Below are positions 1 through 6,593 of a stretch of 7,003 bases of DNA, piece after piece. The stretch comes from Ahrensia sp. (GTDB taxonomy: Bacteria; Pseudomonadota; Alphaproteobacteria; Rhizobiales; Rhizobiaceae): positions 1 to 7,003 of the forward strand of contig JAHEJF010000076.1 of the NCBI GenBank assembly GCA_024639025.1. Direction: 5' to 3'. Position numbers and translations under genes: made by a program. Position 1 is the first letter of the stretch, and the number at the start of each line of letters is the position of its first letter. Below the pieces are notes generated by a model that made no database searches, had not been told where the DNA came from, and saw nothing but the letters and a program-made list of their open reading frames with translations.

Positions 1-2
1 AG

Positions 3-1502
3 GGCATAGAAGCTGCGCCCGTTGACGTGCAAATCATGGTCGCACCCGGCAAGATGGGCATGCACATTGTAGGCCTGCCGGACAAGGCGGTTGCAGAAAG
101 CCGTGAGCGCGTTCAGTCAGCTTTGCACGCATCGGGCTTGTCACTGCCGCCCAAGAAGGTGACTGTCAATCTGGCGCCAGCCGACTTGCCAAAAGAGGGT
201 AGCCATTTTGACCTACCGATAGCATTGGGCCTCATGGCGGCGCTTGGCGCGATTCCTTCTGATTCATTGAACAATTACAGCGTGCTGGGTGAGTTGGCGC
301 TTGATGGAACAATTGCCCCAGTCGCGGGCGTCTTGCCCGCGGCGATTGCTGCCAACGCTATGGGCAAGGGTTTGATTTGCCCGCATCTCTGCGGCCCGGA
401 GGCCGCTTGGGCAGATCCGGAAATGCCAATACTTGCGCCCGTCAGCCTGATTGGCCTTGCCAATCATTTTCGCGGTACGCAGGTCATGGCGCGTCCGCAA
501 CCGGTGTGTCGGACGGCGACAACCCAATTGCCTGATCTGTCCGACATCAGGGGGCAGGAGACGGCCAAGCGAGCGCTCGAAGTAGCAGCGGCCGGCGGTC
601 ATAACATGTTGCTGGTCGGACCGCCGGGTTCTGGCAAGTCGATGCTGGCGCAGCGACTGGCTTCAATATTGCCGCCGCTCGATCCACGCGAATTGCTGGA
701 TGTTTCGATGGTTGCTTCCATTGCAGGGGAACTGGCTGGCGGCGAGCTTTCAGACCGACGCCCTTTCCGCGCACCGCACCATTCAGCCTCGATGGCTGCA
801 ATGGTAGGTGGCGGCTTCAAGGCCAAGCCCGGCGAGGTGTCGCTGGCTCATAACGGCGTCTTGTTTCTCGACGAGTTCCCCGAATTCACGCCGCAGGTAC
901 TGGACAGTCTTCGACAGCCGTTGGAAACCGGCGACTGCATTATCGCGCGCGCCAATTATCGCGTTACCTATCCCGCACGTATTCAGTTGATTGCTGCCAT
1001 GAATCCTTGTCGATGCGGGATGGCCGGAGAACCCGGACACTCTTGTGCGCGAGGCCCGCATTGCAAGACGGACTATCAAGCCCGCATATCTGGCCCGCTG
1101 ATGGACCGTATCGACCTGCGCGTTGAAGTCCCCGGCGTGTCCCCTGGCGATCTCATTCGTTCCAGGCCGGGTGAACCAAGTGCCTCTGTCGCGGTGCGTG
1201 TCGAACGGGCGCGATTGCGTCAGGCGCAGCGCTACCGGGCGCTTGAAATCGATGGTGTGACGATCAACGCGCATTGCCCGACAGCACTGATCGAGAATGT
1301 GGCCGATGCCAATGACAGCGCGATCGCCCTGTTGGCAGAGGCGGCCGACAAGATGAAGTTTTCAGCACGCGCCTATCATCGTATTCTGAAAGTGGCCCGC
1401 ACATTGGCTGATCTGGACAATCAGGACCAGGTTGACCGCATCCATATTGCCGAATCGCTTTCCTACCGCTTGGCTGGCGAGCAATTATCGATGGCCGCAT
1501 AG
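3..1502 (+). CDS. comM: YifB/ComM family Mg-chelatase-like AAA+ ATPase (5' end outside window)
   Basis: Homologues act in the cytoplasm; ComM is a ring-forming ATPase that promotes branch migration when transformed DNA is integrated. The frame is open to the left edge. Bases 3-26 encode GIEAAPVD just before VQIMVAPG, which matches the conserved YifB start, so the GTG at 27 is internal and roughly a dozen residues are missing. Three regions are visible: an N-terminal Lon-protease-like ChlI domain (about 3-450), the Mg-chelatase AAA+ core (about 540-1160) and the C-terminal Mg_chelatase_C domain (about 1180-1480). Walker A is GPPGSGKS (618-641), Walker B is LFLDE (861-875), and MDRIDLRVEVP follows in the sensor region. 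Four cysteines (1008-1064) suggest a metal site. The TAG stop lies 6 bases from the convergent glycosyltransferase stop. Family assignment is very secure; a role in transformation here is inference. Confidence 0.96.
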   Translation, partial: GIEAAPVDVQIMVAPGKMGMHIVGLPDKAVAESRERVQSALHASGLSLPPKKVTVNLAPADLPKEGSHFDLPIALGLMAALGAIPSDSLNNYSVLGELALDGTIAPVAGVLPAAIAANAMGKGLICPHLCGPEAAWADPEMPILAPVSLIGLANHFRGTQVMARPQPVCRTATTQLPDLSDIRGQETAKRALEVAAAGGHNMLLVGPPGSGKSMLAQRLASILPPLDPRELLDVSMVASIAGELAGGELSDRRPFRAPHHSASMAAMVGGGFKAKPGEVSLAHNGVLFLDEFPEFTPQVLDSLRQPLETGDCIIARANYRVTYPARIQLIAAMNPCRCGMAGEPGHSCARGPHCKTDYQARISGPLMDRIDLRVEVPGVSPGDLIRSRPGEPSASVAVRVERARLRQAQRYRALEIDGVTINAHCPTALIENVADANDSAIALLAEAADKMKFSARAYHRILKVARTLADLDNQDQVDRIHIAESLSYRLAGEQLSMAA

Positions 1503-1508
1503 GCAGAT

Positions 1509-2699
1509 TTACTCAGCTGCAACCAGCCCCGGCTTTCTGTCGAACAAACCTGTTTCGCTGAGCGTCCATGCCAACAACAGAAGCATGACCAGACTGCTGC
1601 CAGGTACATGCAGCATCGATAGCGCCACGCCGATCGGGATCAGGGCAAAGACCAGCCGGTATGACATCTGTTGCCAACCCGAAGCGCCGTAACGGCTCAA
1701 CATGGCCACCGCAATCCAGCACAGGATGATGGTGTCATAAGCCATCAAATAGGGTGTCGCGATAAAGCAGCACAGGATGAAGACAGCAAACTGCAAAAAC
1801 CGGTCTTTGCAACGCAAGCAGCACCAGACCATGATGGCAACAACCATCAGCGCGACCAGAGAATGCAGGATCAGGGACCAATCCTTGCCCAGGCCGACAA
1901 TGCCGAAATTGGCCGCCAGCGATGGCATGAGACCGCGCGTCAACGGGTGGGAGTGAAACAGAAGATCGGATTGTTCGCCGACTTGCGAAAACAGAAACAC
2001 CTGCCAGATCTCAATGCCATACAGCGCAATTGAAGCGCCGATGAATACAATCGTCGCCACGCTGGCGCTCAAAAGCACATGCCAACGCTGGGTTGCGATC
2101 AGGAAAATTGGGAACAAAAACCCGACTTGTGGCTTGATCGTCAGCAGTGCAATCAGGATGCCTGCAAGTATCGGGCGCTTGTCCAAATTGCGATAGATCA
2201 GAATAAACACGGCCGCTAACATCGCAGACAACTGGCCGCAGATCAGCGCAAACACAAAAGCCGGCATCAGCCAGACAGACTTGCGATACACCGGTTCATC
2301 AAAGTCCCGGACAACAAAGTACCAAAAGCAAATCACGCTCAGCCCGGTCATCAGTGCCAGGGCCGCATTGTATCCCAACAAGCCAAAAGGCGCGGAAATC
2401 AGCATGAAATGTGGCGGGTAGGACCAGTTCTGGTCGGGGTAGTCCGGCACCAGCACATCCAGCCGTGCGTTGTACGTATCAAAATCATAAAAGGCAGCGG
2501 GATTGTCTGAAAACGCGGCAATGCCATAATGCCACATATTGAGAAAGTCGCGGCCCAGCATCAGTCCGTTGCCATCAATCACGTAGCCATTGACGATGGT
2601 GCTGCCCATCAGACAGAAAATGGCGATCGCCGCAATCATCGCAATTTGAAGCAGATGATACGATTTGGCAAAATCAACTGAGCTATTCTGGTCGTTCAC
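1509..2699 (-). CDS. GT87-type (DUF2029) membrane glycosyltransferase
   Basis: This is a 396-residue polytopic inner-membrane protein resembling the DUF2029/GT87 family, GT-C enzymes that transfer a sugar from a polyprenyl-phosphate donor on the outer face of the membrane. About nine or ten hydrophobic segments are visible, the first at residues 16-36 and the last near 347-380. The family signature GRDFLNMWHYG is at 49-59, with the likely catalytic Asp at 51 in the first periplasmic loop. NWSYPP (91-96) and TIKPQ (187-191) are also typical. Translation starts at a GTG; an in-frame TAG 15 bases upstream leaves no earlier start, and GGGG a few bases upstream is a weak ribosome binding site. The gene stands alone, with no sugar-lipid or polysaccharide genes beside it, so donor and acceptor cannot be named. 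The family call is good; the substrate is unknown. Confidence 0.85.
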   Translation of the reverse strand: MNDQNSSVDFAKSYHLLQIAMIAAIAIFCLMGSTIVNGYVIDGNGLMLGRDFLNMWHYGIAAFSDNPAAFYDFDTYNARLDVLVPDYPDQNWSYPPHFMLISAPFGLLGYNAALALMTGLSVICFWYFVVRDFDEPVYRKSVWLMPAFVFALICGQLSAMLAAVFILIYRNLDKRPILAGILIALLTIKPQVGFLFPIFLIATQRWHVLLSASVATIVFIGASIALYGIEIWQVFLFSQVGEQSDLLFHSHPLTRGLMPSLAANFGIVGLGKDWSLILHSLVALMVVAIMVWCCLRCKDRFLQFAVFILCCFIATPYLMAYDTIILCWIAVAMLSRYGASGWQQMSYRLVFALIPIGVALSMLHVPGSSLVMLLLLAWTLSETGLFDRKPGLVAAE

Positions 2700-2771
2700 G
2701 GCATACCCCGACTATTCAGGGCAAGGGTCGTGCAAATTCCTTAAAATGAGATTAGTGGGCGGTCAATATAG

Positions 2772-2798
2772 AGCGTTTCAGTCGTCAACTGAAACGCT
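2772..2798. repeat. Perfect 11-bp inverted repeat with 5-base loop
   Basis: AGCGTTTCAGT (2772-2782) and ACTGAAACGCT (2788-2798) are exact reverse complements around CGTCA. The repeat lies in the 169-base spacer between the LysE-family gene stop and the glycosyltransferase start. No T-tract follows on either strand, so it is not a standard intrinsic terminator. It resembles GAGCGTTTC-type intergenic palindromes that I recall from Hyphomicrobiales genomes, so a dispersed repeat is most likely. An operator, or an RNA hairpin in the 3' end of the lysE-type transcript, is also possible. The rest of the spacer shows no clear promoter or small gene. Confidence 0.8.
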
Positions 2799-2868
2799 GG
2801 CGCGGATTTGGGTGTTGAAAATATTGGATCAATCCTTGTACCGCGATTCCACCAATGGCTGACAGAGT

Positions 2869-3486
2869 CTAGCTGCTGCGGCTGGCTATGGCTGCCGCAG
2901 CACCGGCCAGGCAACAGGCGGCAAACCGGTTCATGAAATGCAATGTACGTGGTGCTTGCAGCATGGCGCGCGCCCGGCCGGCAAGGCCAATATAAGGCAG
3001 CAGGACGCACAGCAACACCGCAAAGGTCAGTGCGAACAGCAAGAAGAAATCAAACACGGTTACAGTCCGCAAATCAAAGAAAGTTGGCAGCAAAGCGAGA
3101 TAGAAAATCATCACCTTGGGGTTGCTCAATGTGACCAGAAAACCAGCGGTAAAACCCCGCCAAGGGCTTTCAGCCCGCTTGGCGGCAATGGCTTCGGCGG
3201 TGATGCCCTGGGTCCAGAACCCCCAGGCCATGTAGATCAGATACATGGCGCCTGCATATTTGAGCACGATAAATATTGTGCCAAATGCGCTCGCAATATA
3301 GCTCAACCCCAGCACCGCTGCGCCCAGGTAGATGACATCACCCAGCGCCAGGCCGACAACCATGGGAAGTGTTGGCTTGAAACCCGAGCCCAGCGCACGG
3401 GCCACCAGCGCTATGATGCCTGGTCCGGGAACCGCAACTGCAATAGCCAGGGCGATTGCATAAGTGAGAAAATTAGCCAGCGTCAT
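2869..3486 (-). CDS. LysE/RhtB family exporter
   Basis: This is a 205-residue inner-membrane protein of the LysE/RhtB family, whose members export amino acids and related small molecules by proton exchange. The family signature VPGPGIIALVARALGSGF (19-36) follows the first membrane segment. A second conserved stretch, TLSNPKVMIFYLALLPTFFD (119-138), is also typical. Hydrophobic segments lie near residues 5-30, 40-62, 68-92, 112-134, 145-169 and 185-202, giving the usual six; length is normal. The ATG at 3486 gives a standard N-terminus, but no clear Shine-Dalgarno sequence precedes it. It lies downstream of dut on the same strand, separated by 115 bases that contain a probable terminator, so it is probably transcribed separately. 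No dedicated LysR/ArgP-type regulator is adjacent, and the exported compound cannot be told from the sequence. Confidence 0.93.
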   Translation of the reverse strand: MTLANFLTYAIALAIAVAVPGPGIIALVARALGSGFKPTLPMVVGLALGDVIYLGAAVLGLSYIASAFGTIFIVLKYAGAMYLIYMAWGFWTQGITAEAIAAKRAESPWRGFTAGFLVTLSNPKVMIFYLALLPTFFDLRTVTVFDFFLLFALTFAVLLCVLLPYIGLAGRARAMLQAPRTLHFMNRFAACCLAGAAAAIASRSS

Positions 3487-3520
3487 AGTATAGTTTGCGA
3501 TCCAATTCAGTCGGCTTTGT

Positions 3521-3549
3521 GAATAAAAGCGCCTCTTCCATAGGGCGCT
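3521..3549 (-). terminator. Probable intrinsic terminator after dut
   Basis: Read on the minus strand, AGCGCC and GGCGCT form a 6-bp GC-rich stem around a 10-base loop, followed directly by TTTTATT. The hairpin begins 52 bases past the dut stop codon and lies before the LysE-family gene. This fits a rho-independent terminator for the DUF1428-dut transcript. The stem is short and the loop fairly long, so it may be leaky. The rest of the dut-lysE spacer shows a weak GTTTT/AAAAC hairpin at 3587-3599 and a TAAGC/GCTTA pair at 3563-3580, neither with a T-tract. Confidence 0.5.
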
Positions 3550-3601
3550 GCGCTGCAGATTGTAAGCAGGTCAGCGCTTAAACCTTGTTTTGAGAAAACG
3601 C

Positions 3602-4057
3602 TCAATGCGTACCGGTGGAGCCAAAACCACCATCACCGCGATGGGTTGGTTCGGGCAATTCCGCGCTTTCGCTCGGAGCCAATTGGCTGACCGGAGCAAT
3701 CACCAATTGCGCAATCCGCATGCCGCGCGTGATCTTGAAGGCCTCGCTGCCATGATTGATCAGCAAAACCATCAATTCGCCGCGATAGTCACAATCGATC
3801 GTGCCCGGTGTGTTCAAACAGGTTATGCCATGTTTGTACGCCAGTCCGGAACGCGGACGGATTTGCCCCTCATAACCATCTGGAATGGCAACGATGAACC
3901 CGGTTGGAACCAGCGCGCGTTCACCGGGCTCCAGTTTGGTGGCTTCGTCATGGGGAACTGCGGCAGGCAAATCCAGTCCTGCCGCACCGGAGGTTTCATA
4001 GGAGGGAATGTCAATCCCTTCACTGTGTGGCAGACGGTAAAAGAGCAGCTGGTTCAT
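3602..4057 (-). CDS. dut: dUTP diphosphatase (dUTPase)
   Basis: The enzyme hydrolyses dUTP to dUMP and pyrophosphate. This keeps uracil out of DNA and supplies dUMP for thymidylate synthesis; family members are homotrimers with shared active sites. All five dUTPase motifs are present in 151 residues, the usual length: AAGLDLPA (25-32), RPRSGLA (67-73), [14 protein letters not shown] (82-95), RGMRIAQLV (111-119) and [10 protein letters not shown] (140-149). The expected catalytic Asp is residue 88, and the base-stacking Phe of motif 5 is residue 145. ATG 4057 is the first start after an in-frame TGA (4076-4078). No strong Shine-Dalgarno is visible, so translation may be coupled to the DUF1428 gene 32 bases upstream. 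In many alphaproteobacteria dut follows coaBC; coaBC is not next to it here. Function is very secure. Confidence 0.97.
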   Translation of the reverse strand: MNQLLFYRLPHSEGIDIPSYETSGAAGLDLPAAVPHDEATKLEPGERALVPTGFIVAIPDGYEGQIRPRSGLAYKHGITCLNTPGTIDCDYRGELMVLLINHGSEAFKITRGMRIAQLVIAPVSQLAPSESAELPEPTHRGDGGFGSTGTH

Positions 4058-4089
4058 GGCTTGGTTTGTGTGCCGTCAATGCGCCGCCG

Positions 4090-4443
4090 TCAAGCCTCAA
4101 CAACAGTCTCAAAGCCGCCAAAGATCATCCTTTTGCCATCAAAGGGCATGGCATTGGTGTCAGGTTGCATGAACGGATCCTGCATAATGTCTGGCCAAGC
4201 TGCATCGGCGACCTGTTTGGACGGCCATTTGACCCAGCCTACGATGATGTCCTCATCTTCGGCTTTGTTTACGGCCTTGCTGAAGGATGTGACATCGTCT
4301 GCGGGTACATCGACGCCCCAGTTTTCCAGGTAGTCCAGCGCACCCTTCTCTTTGAAGACGGTGGCGACCTGTGTGGCATGATCAATAAAGGCCTGCTTGT
4401 TTGCCTTGGGAACTGCAGCCACATAAATGTTGAAAAAAGCCAT
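4090..4443 (-). CDS. DUF1428 family protein (YbaA-like)
   Basis: This is a 117-residue soluble protein of the DUF1428 family, which includes E. coli YbaA. The family adopts a small ferredoxin-like dimeric alpha/beta-barrel fold and has no firmly established biochemical function. Family hallmarks are visible: FKEKGALDYLENWGVDVP (30-47), a central VGWVKWPSKQVAD (68-80), then DPFMQP (89-94) and the C-terminal MPFDGKRMIFGGFE (99-112). The protein is full length. ATG 4443 is preceded by the strongest ribosome binding site in the window, GGGAGGA. The gene is the first of a probable two-gene transcript with dut and is divergent from prfC. Nothing in the context reveals the function; a link with dut may be only positional. 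Confidence 0.92.
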   Translation of the reverse strand: MAFFNIYVAAVPKANKQAFIDHATQVATVFKEKGALDYLENWGVDVPADDVTSFSKAVNKAEDEDIIVGWVKWPSKQVADAAWPDIMQDPFMQPDTNAMPFDGKRMIFGGFETVVEA

Positions 4444-4447
4444 GAAA

Positions 4448-4454
4448 TCCTCCC
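4448..4454 (-). promoter_or_regulatory. Ribosome binding site of the DUF1428 gene
   Basis: The transcript reads GGGAGGATTTC and then ATG. It is a near-consensus Shine-Dalgarno sequence with the GGAGG core 5 bases from the start codon, which fixes the start at 4443. Confidence 0.85.
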
Positions 4455-4476
4455 GGTGTTAAGTGGTCAATCGAAC

Positions 4477-4505
4477 ATAATACAGGTTTGACAGATTGCC
4501 ATCAG
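4477..4505 (-). promoter_or_regulatory. Candidate promoter of the DUF1428-dut unit
   Basis: Read on the minus strand, CTGATG (4505-4500) and TATTAT (4482-4477) are spaced by 17 bases. TATTAT matches the -10 consensus at five of six positions and is preceded by TG. The -35 box is weak (three of six). Transcription would begin near 4470, leaving a leader of about 27 bases that carries the strong ribosome binding site. This is a pattern call only. Confidence 0.4.
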
Positions 4506-4516
4506 CCTGCCATTCA
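4488..4516 (+). promoter_or_regulatory. Candidate prfC promoter
   Basis: A perfect TTGACA -35 hexamer lies at 4488-4493. A 17-base spacer puts CATTCA (4511-4516) in the -10 position, which is a poor match. Transcription would begin about 20 bases before ATG 4542. The -35 box overlaps the spacer of the divergent DUF1428 promoter candidate, so the two could compete. The weak -10 keeps confidence low. Confidence 0.3.
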
Positions 4517-4541
4517 CGGGCAAAATCAAACGGACAGTTCC

Positions 4542-6131
4542 ATGCCAGAGAATATACAAACCGAAGCCAGTCGGCGTCGCACCTTTGCAATCATTGCTCA
4601 CCCGGATGCCGGTAAAACCACGTTGACCGAGAAGCTCCTGCTTTTTGGTGGCGCGATCCAGCTTGCAGGCGAAGTGAAGGCCAAGAAGAACAGAACCCAA
4701 AGCCGGTCCGACTGGATGAAAATCGAGCGCGAGCGTGGCATTTCCGTGGTCACGTCGGTGATGACCTTCGAGTATGGCGATAATGTCTTCAACCTGCTCG
4801 ACACACCGGGCCACGAAGACTTCGCCGATGACACCTATCGGACACTCTCGGCTGTCGACAGTGCGATCATGGTGCTGGATGCCGCCAAGGGCATCGAGCC
4901 CAGAACGTTGAAATTGTTTGAAGTCTGCCGATTGCGCGACATCCCGATCATCACCTTTGTCAACAAGATGGACCGGGAAAGCCGGGACCCGTTCGAAATT
5001 CTCGATGAGGTCGAAGAAAAACTGGCACTGGATACCGCACCCATCACTTGGCCGATTGGCCGGGCTAAAACATTTTGCGGTACCTATCATCTTTCAGAAA
5101 ACGCCGTGCGCCAAGGCGATGACAATCTTGAGCGAACCAAGGTCAACGGTCCAGAGGCTGATGCCGCCGCAGGTCTGTTGCCTGAAAATGAGCGCGAAGA
5201 GTTTATCGACCAGGTTAATCTGGCGCGAGAAGCATGCCGCCCCTTCGATCAGGAAGCCTATCTGGAAGGCCATTTGACGCCGGTGTATTTCGGCTCGGCC
5301 CTGAAGAACTTTGGTGTGCGCGATCTCATCCATGCACTCGCGGACTTTGCACCAGCGCCGCGGGCGCAAGATGCCGACAAACGCAAAGTGCAGGCCGAAG
5401 AAAAGGGCATGAGTGCTTTCGTCTTCAAAATCCAGGCCAATATGGATCCCAATCACCGTGACCGTATTGCCTTTGCGCGGGTTTGCTCGGGTGCATTGGA
5501 TCGGGGCATGAAGGCCAAGCTGGTTCGCACGGGCAAAGCGGTCACCTTGTCTGCGCCGCAATTCTTCTTCGCCCACCAGCGTCAGACCGCCGACACCGCC
5601 CATGCAGGTGATGTTGTCGGCATTCCCAATCATGGCAGTTTGCGTATCGGAGACACACTCACCGAAGGCGAAGACATCGTGTTTCGGGGCGTGCCCAATT
5701 TCGCACCAGAAATATTGCGACGTGTCCGTCTGAAAGATGCCATGAAGGGCAAGAAGCTGACAGAAGCGCTTCAGCAAATGGCCGAAGAGGGTGTTGTCCA
5801 GCTGTTCCTGCCCGACGATGGTTCACCGGCAGTTGTCGGTGTCGTGGGTGCCCTGCAATTGGATGTTCTAAAGGCGCGGCTTGAGGCTGAATATGCATTG
5901 CCGGTCGAATTTGAGCCTGCGCGCTTTGCAGTCTGTCGCTGGATTTCATCGGCCAACAAGAAAGCCTTTGAAGAATTCATGGCCAAACACCGCGCTTCCA
6001 CCGCCCGCGACCTGGATGGAGATCCGGTTTTTCTGGCGGAGAACGCATTCTCGCTCAACTACGAAGCTGAACGAGCACCGGAGATGGTCTTCAAAGAGAT
6101 CAAGGATTATCAGGTGGGCAAAGCTGCTTGA
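4542..6131 (+). CDS. prfC: Peptide chain release factor 3 (RF3)
   Basis: RF3 is a ribosome-bound GTPase that ejects RF1 or RF2 from the ribosome after peptide release and helps in post-peptidyl-transfer quality control. The GTPase motifs are all present: AHPDAGKT (G1, 19-26), RGIS (G2, 66-69), DTPGHEDF (G3, 87-94), NKMD (G4, 141-144) and GSAL (G5, 251-254). FKIQANMDPNHRDRIAFARV (295-314) and FRGVPNFAPE (381-390) are RF3 hallmarks that separate it from EF-G and other relatives. ATG 4542 is preferred over the in-frame TTG at 4488. It gives 529 residues, which I recall as the length of E. coli RF3, and the TTG overlaps a likely -35 box. GGA 7 bases before the ATG is a modest ribosome binding site. 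The gene is divergent from the DUF1428 gene and ends 20 bases from the marR stop. Confidence 0.97.
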   Translation: MPENIQTEASRRRTFAIIAHPDAGKTTLTEKLLLFGGAIQLAGEVKAKKNRTQSRSDWMKIERERGISVVTSVMTFEYGDNVFNLLDTPGHEDFADDTYRTLSAVDSAIMVLDAAKGIEPRTLKLFEVCRLRDIPIITFVNKMDRESRDPFEILDEVEEKLALDTAPITWPIGRAKTFCGTYHLSENAVRQGDDNLERTKVNGPEADAAAGLLPENEREEFIDQVNLAREACRPFDQEAYLEGHLTPVYFGSALKNFGVRDLIHALADFAPAPRAQDADKRKVQAEEKGMSAFVFKIQANMDPNHRDRIAFARVCSGALDRGMKAKLVRTGKAVTLSAPQFFFAHQRQTADTAHAGDVVGIPNHGSLRIGDTLTEGEDIVFRGVPNFAPEILRRVRLKDAMKGKKLTEALQQMAEEGVVQLFLPDDGSPAVVGVVGALQLDVLKARLEAEYALPVEFEPARFAVCRWISSANKKAFEEFMAKHRASTARDLDGDPVFLAENAFSLNYEAERAPEMVFKEIKDYQVGKAA

Positions 6132-6151
6132 GCTGATCGGGTGAAACCACT

Positions 6152-6580
6152 TTACCGGTTTTCGTCAAGCACCGTTCTGATCGCGGCAAGCGGTTCGATC
6201 AGCTTTTGCATCTGGTCGATTTGTTCTTGTGTGAAATTCTTGCCGATCATGGCAGAGATGGCGGCAATGGATTGGTCGCGACAGGCAGCGCCGCTCTCTG
6301 TCAGATAAACAAGTTTTGAGCGGCCATCGTCTTCATTGGCTTCGATTCTGATGTGGCCATTTTGGCTGAGCACTTTGAGTGAATGGGTCATGGTTGCCTT
6401 GGTGACCTGAAAGGCGGATGCCAGCGAAGCCGGCGTTTTGCCATCTCCCAGCCGCACCAGATGGTTCAGTATGCTGAAATGGGAAGGGTGCAGCCCATCC
6501 GGCAAAACCTTTTGCAGTTGTGCCGAGGAGAGCTGCGATATTATTCCGATTTCATTAAAGAAAACAAATACATCGGTCAA
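6152..6580 (-). CDS. MarR family transcriptional regulator
   Basis: This is a 142-residue protein with the MarR winged helix-turn-helix fold; such proteins bind palindromic operators as dimers and are usually released by small ligands or oxidants. The DNA-binding core runs from about residue 30 to 97: LHPSHFSILNHL, a recognition segment near AFQVTKATMTHSLKVLSQNG (56-75) and a wing with DDGRSKLVYLTESG (84-97), which keeps the family's conserved D-x-R-S/LT pattern. Helices on either side form the dimer interface. A cysteine at 100 might sense oxidants, but this is speculative. Translation starts at TTG 6580; an in-frame TAG lies upstream, with no ATG, GTG or other TTG between. No clear ribosome binding site is seen, so coupling to the nitroreductase-like gene 13 bases upstream is likely. 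That gene is the most likely target, with autoregulation. Confidence 0.92.
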   Translation of the reverse strand: MTDVFVFFNEIGIISQLSSAQLQKVLPDGLHPSHFSILNHLVRLGDGKTPASLASAFQVTKATMTHSLKVLSQNGHIRIEANEDDGRSKLVYLTESGAACRDQSIAAISAMIGKNFTQEQIDQMQKLIEPLAAIRTVLDENR

Positions 6581-6593
6581 ATTTTGTGCTGTT

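Noticed and set aside
2741..2766. Possible promoter for the glycosyltransferase gene (TTGACC at 2766-2761 on the minus strand).
   Set aside because: No acceptable -10 hexamer lies at 16-18 bases; the nearest AT-rich match needs a 15-base or shorter spacer.
3487..3492. TATACT immediately before the LysE-family start, resembling a -10 box.
   Set aside because: It abuts the ATG, would place the transcription start inside the coding region, and has no -35 partner at a proper distance.
2938..3522. A 194-codon plus-strand open frame antisense to the LysE-family gene.
   Set aside because: Its translation is rich in Gln, His and Cys, as expected when hydrophobic-protein codons are read in reverse. 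It has no domain.
3590..4333. A 247-codon plus-strand open frame over dut and the DUF1428 gene.
   Set aside because: It is antisense to two genes with complete family motifs, its translation has no recognisable domain, and no ribosome binding site is evident.
4467..5090. A 207-codon minus-strand open frame antisense to the start of prfC.
   Set aside because: It overlaps the highly conserved RF3 GTPase domain, and its translation resembles no known protein.
5094..5777. A 227-codon minus-strand open frame inside prfC.
   Set aside because: It lies wholly within a confirmed gene and has no family features or ribosome binding site.
6132..6165. AAACC/GGTTT pairing across the prfC-marR junction as a two-way terminator.
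   Set aside because: The stem is only 5 bp with a loose loop, and the T-stretch after it is too short.
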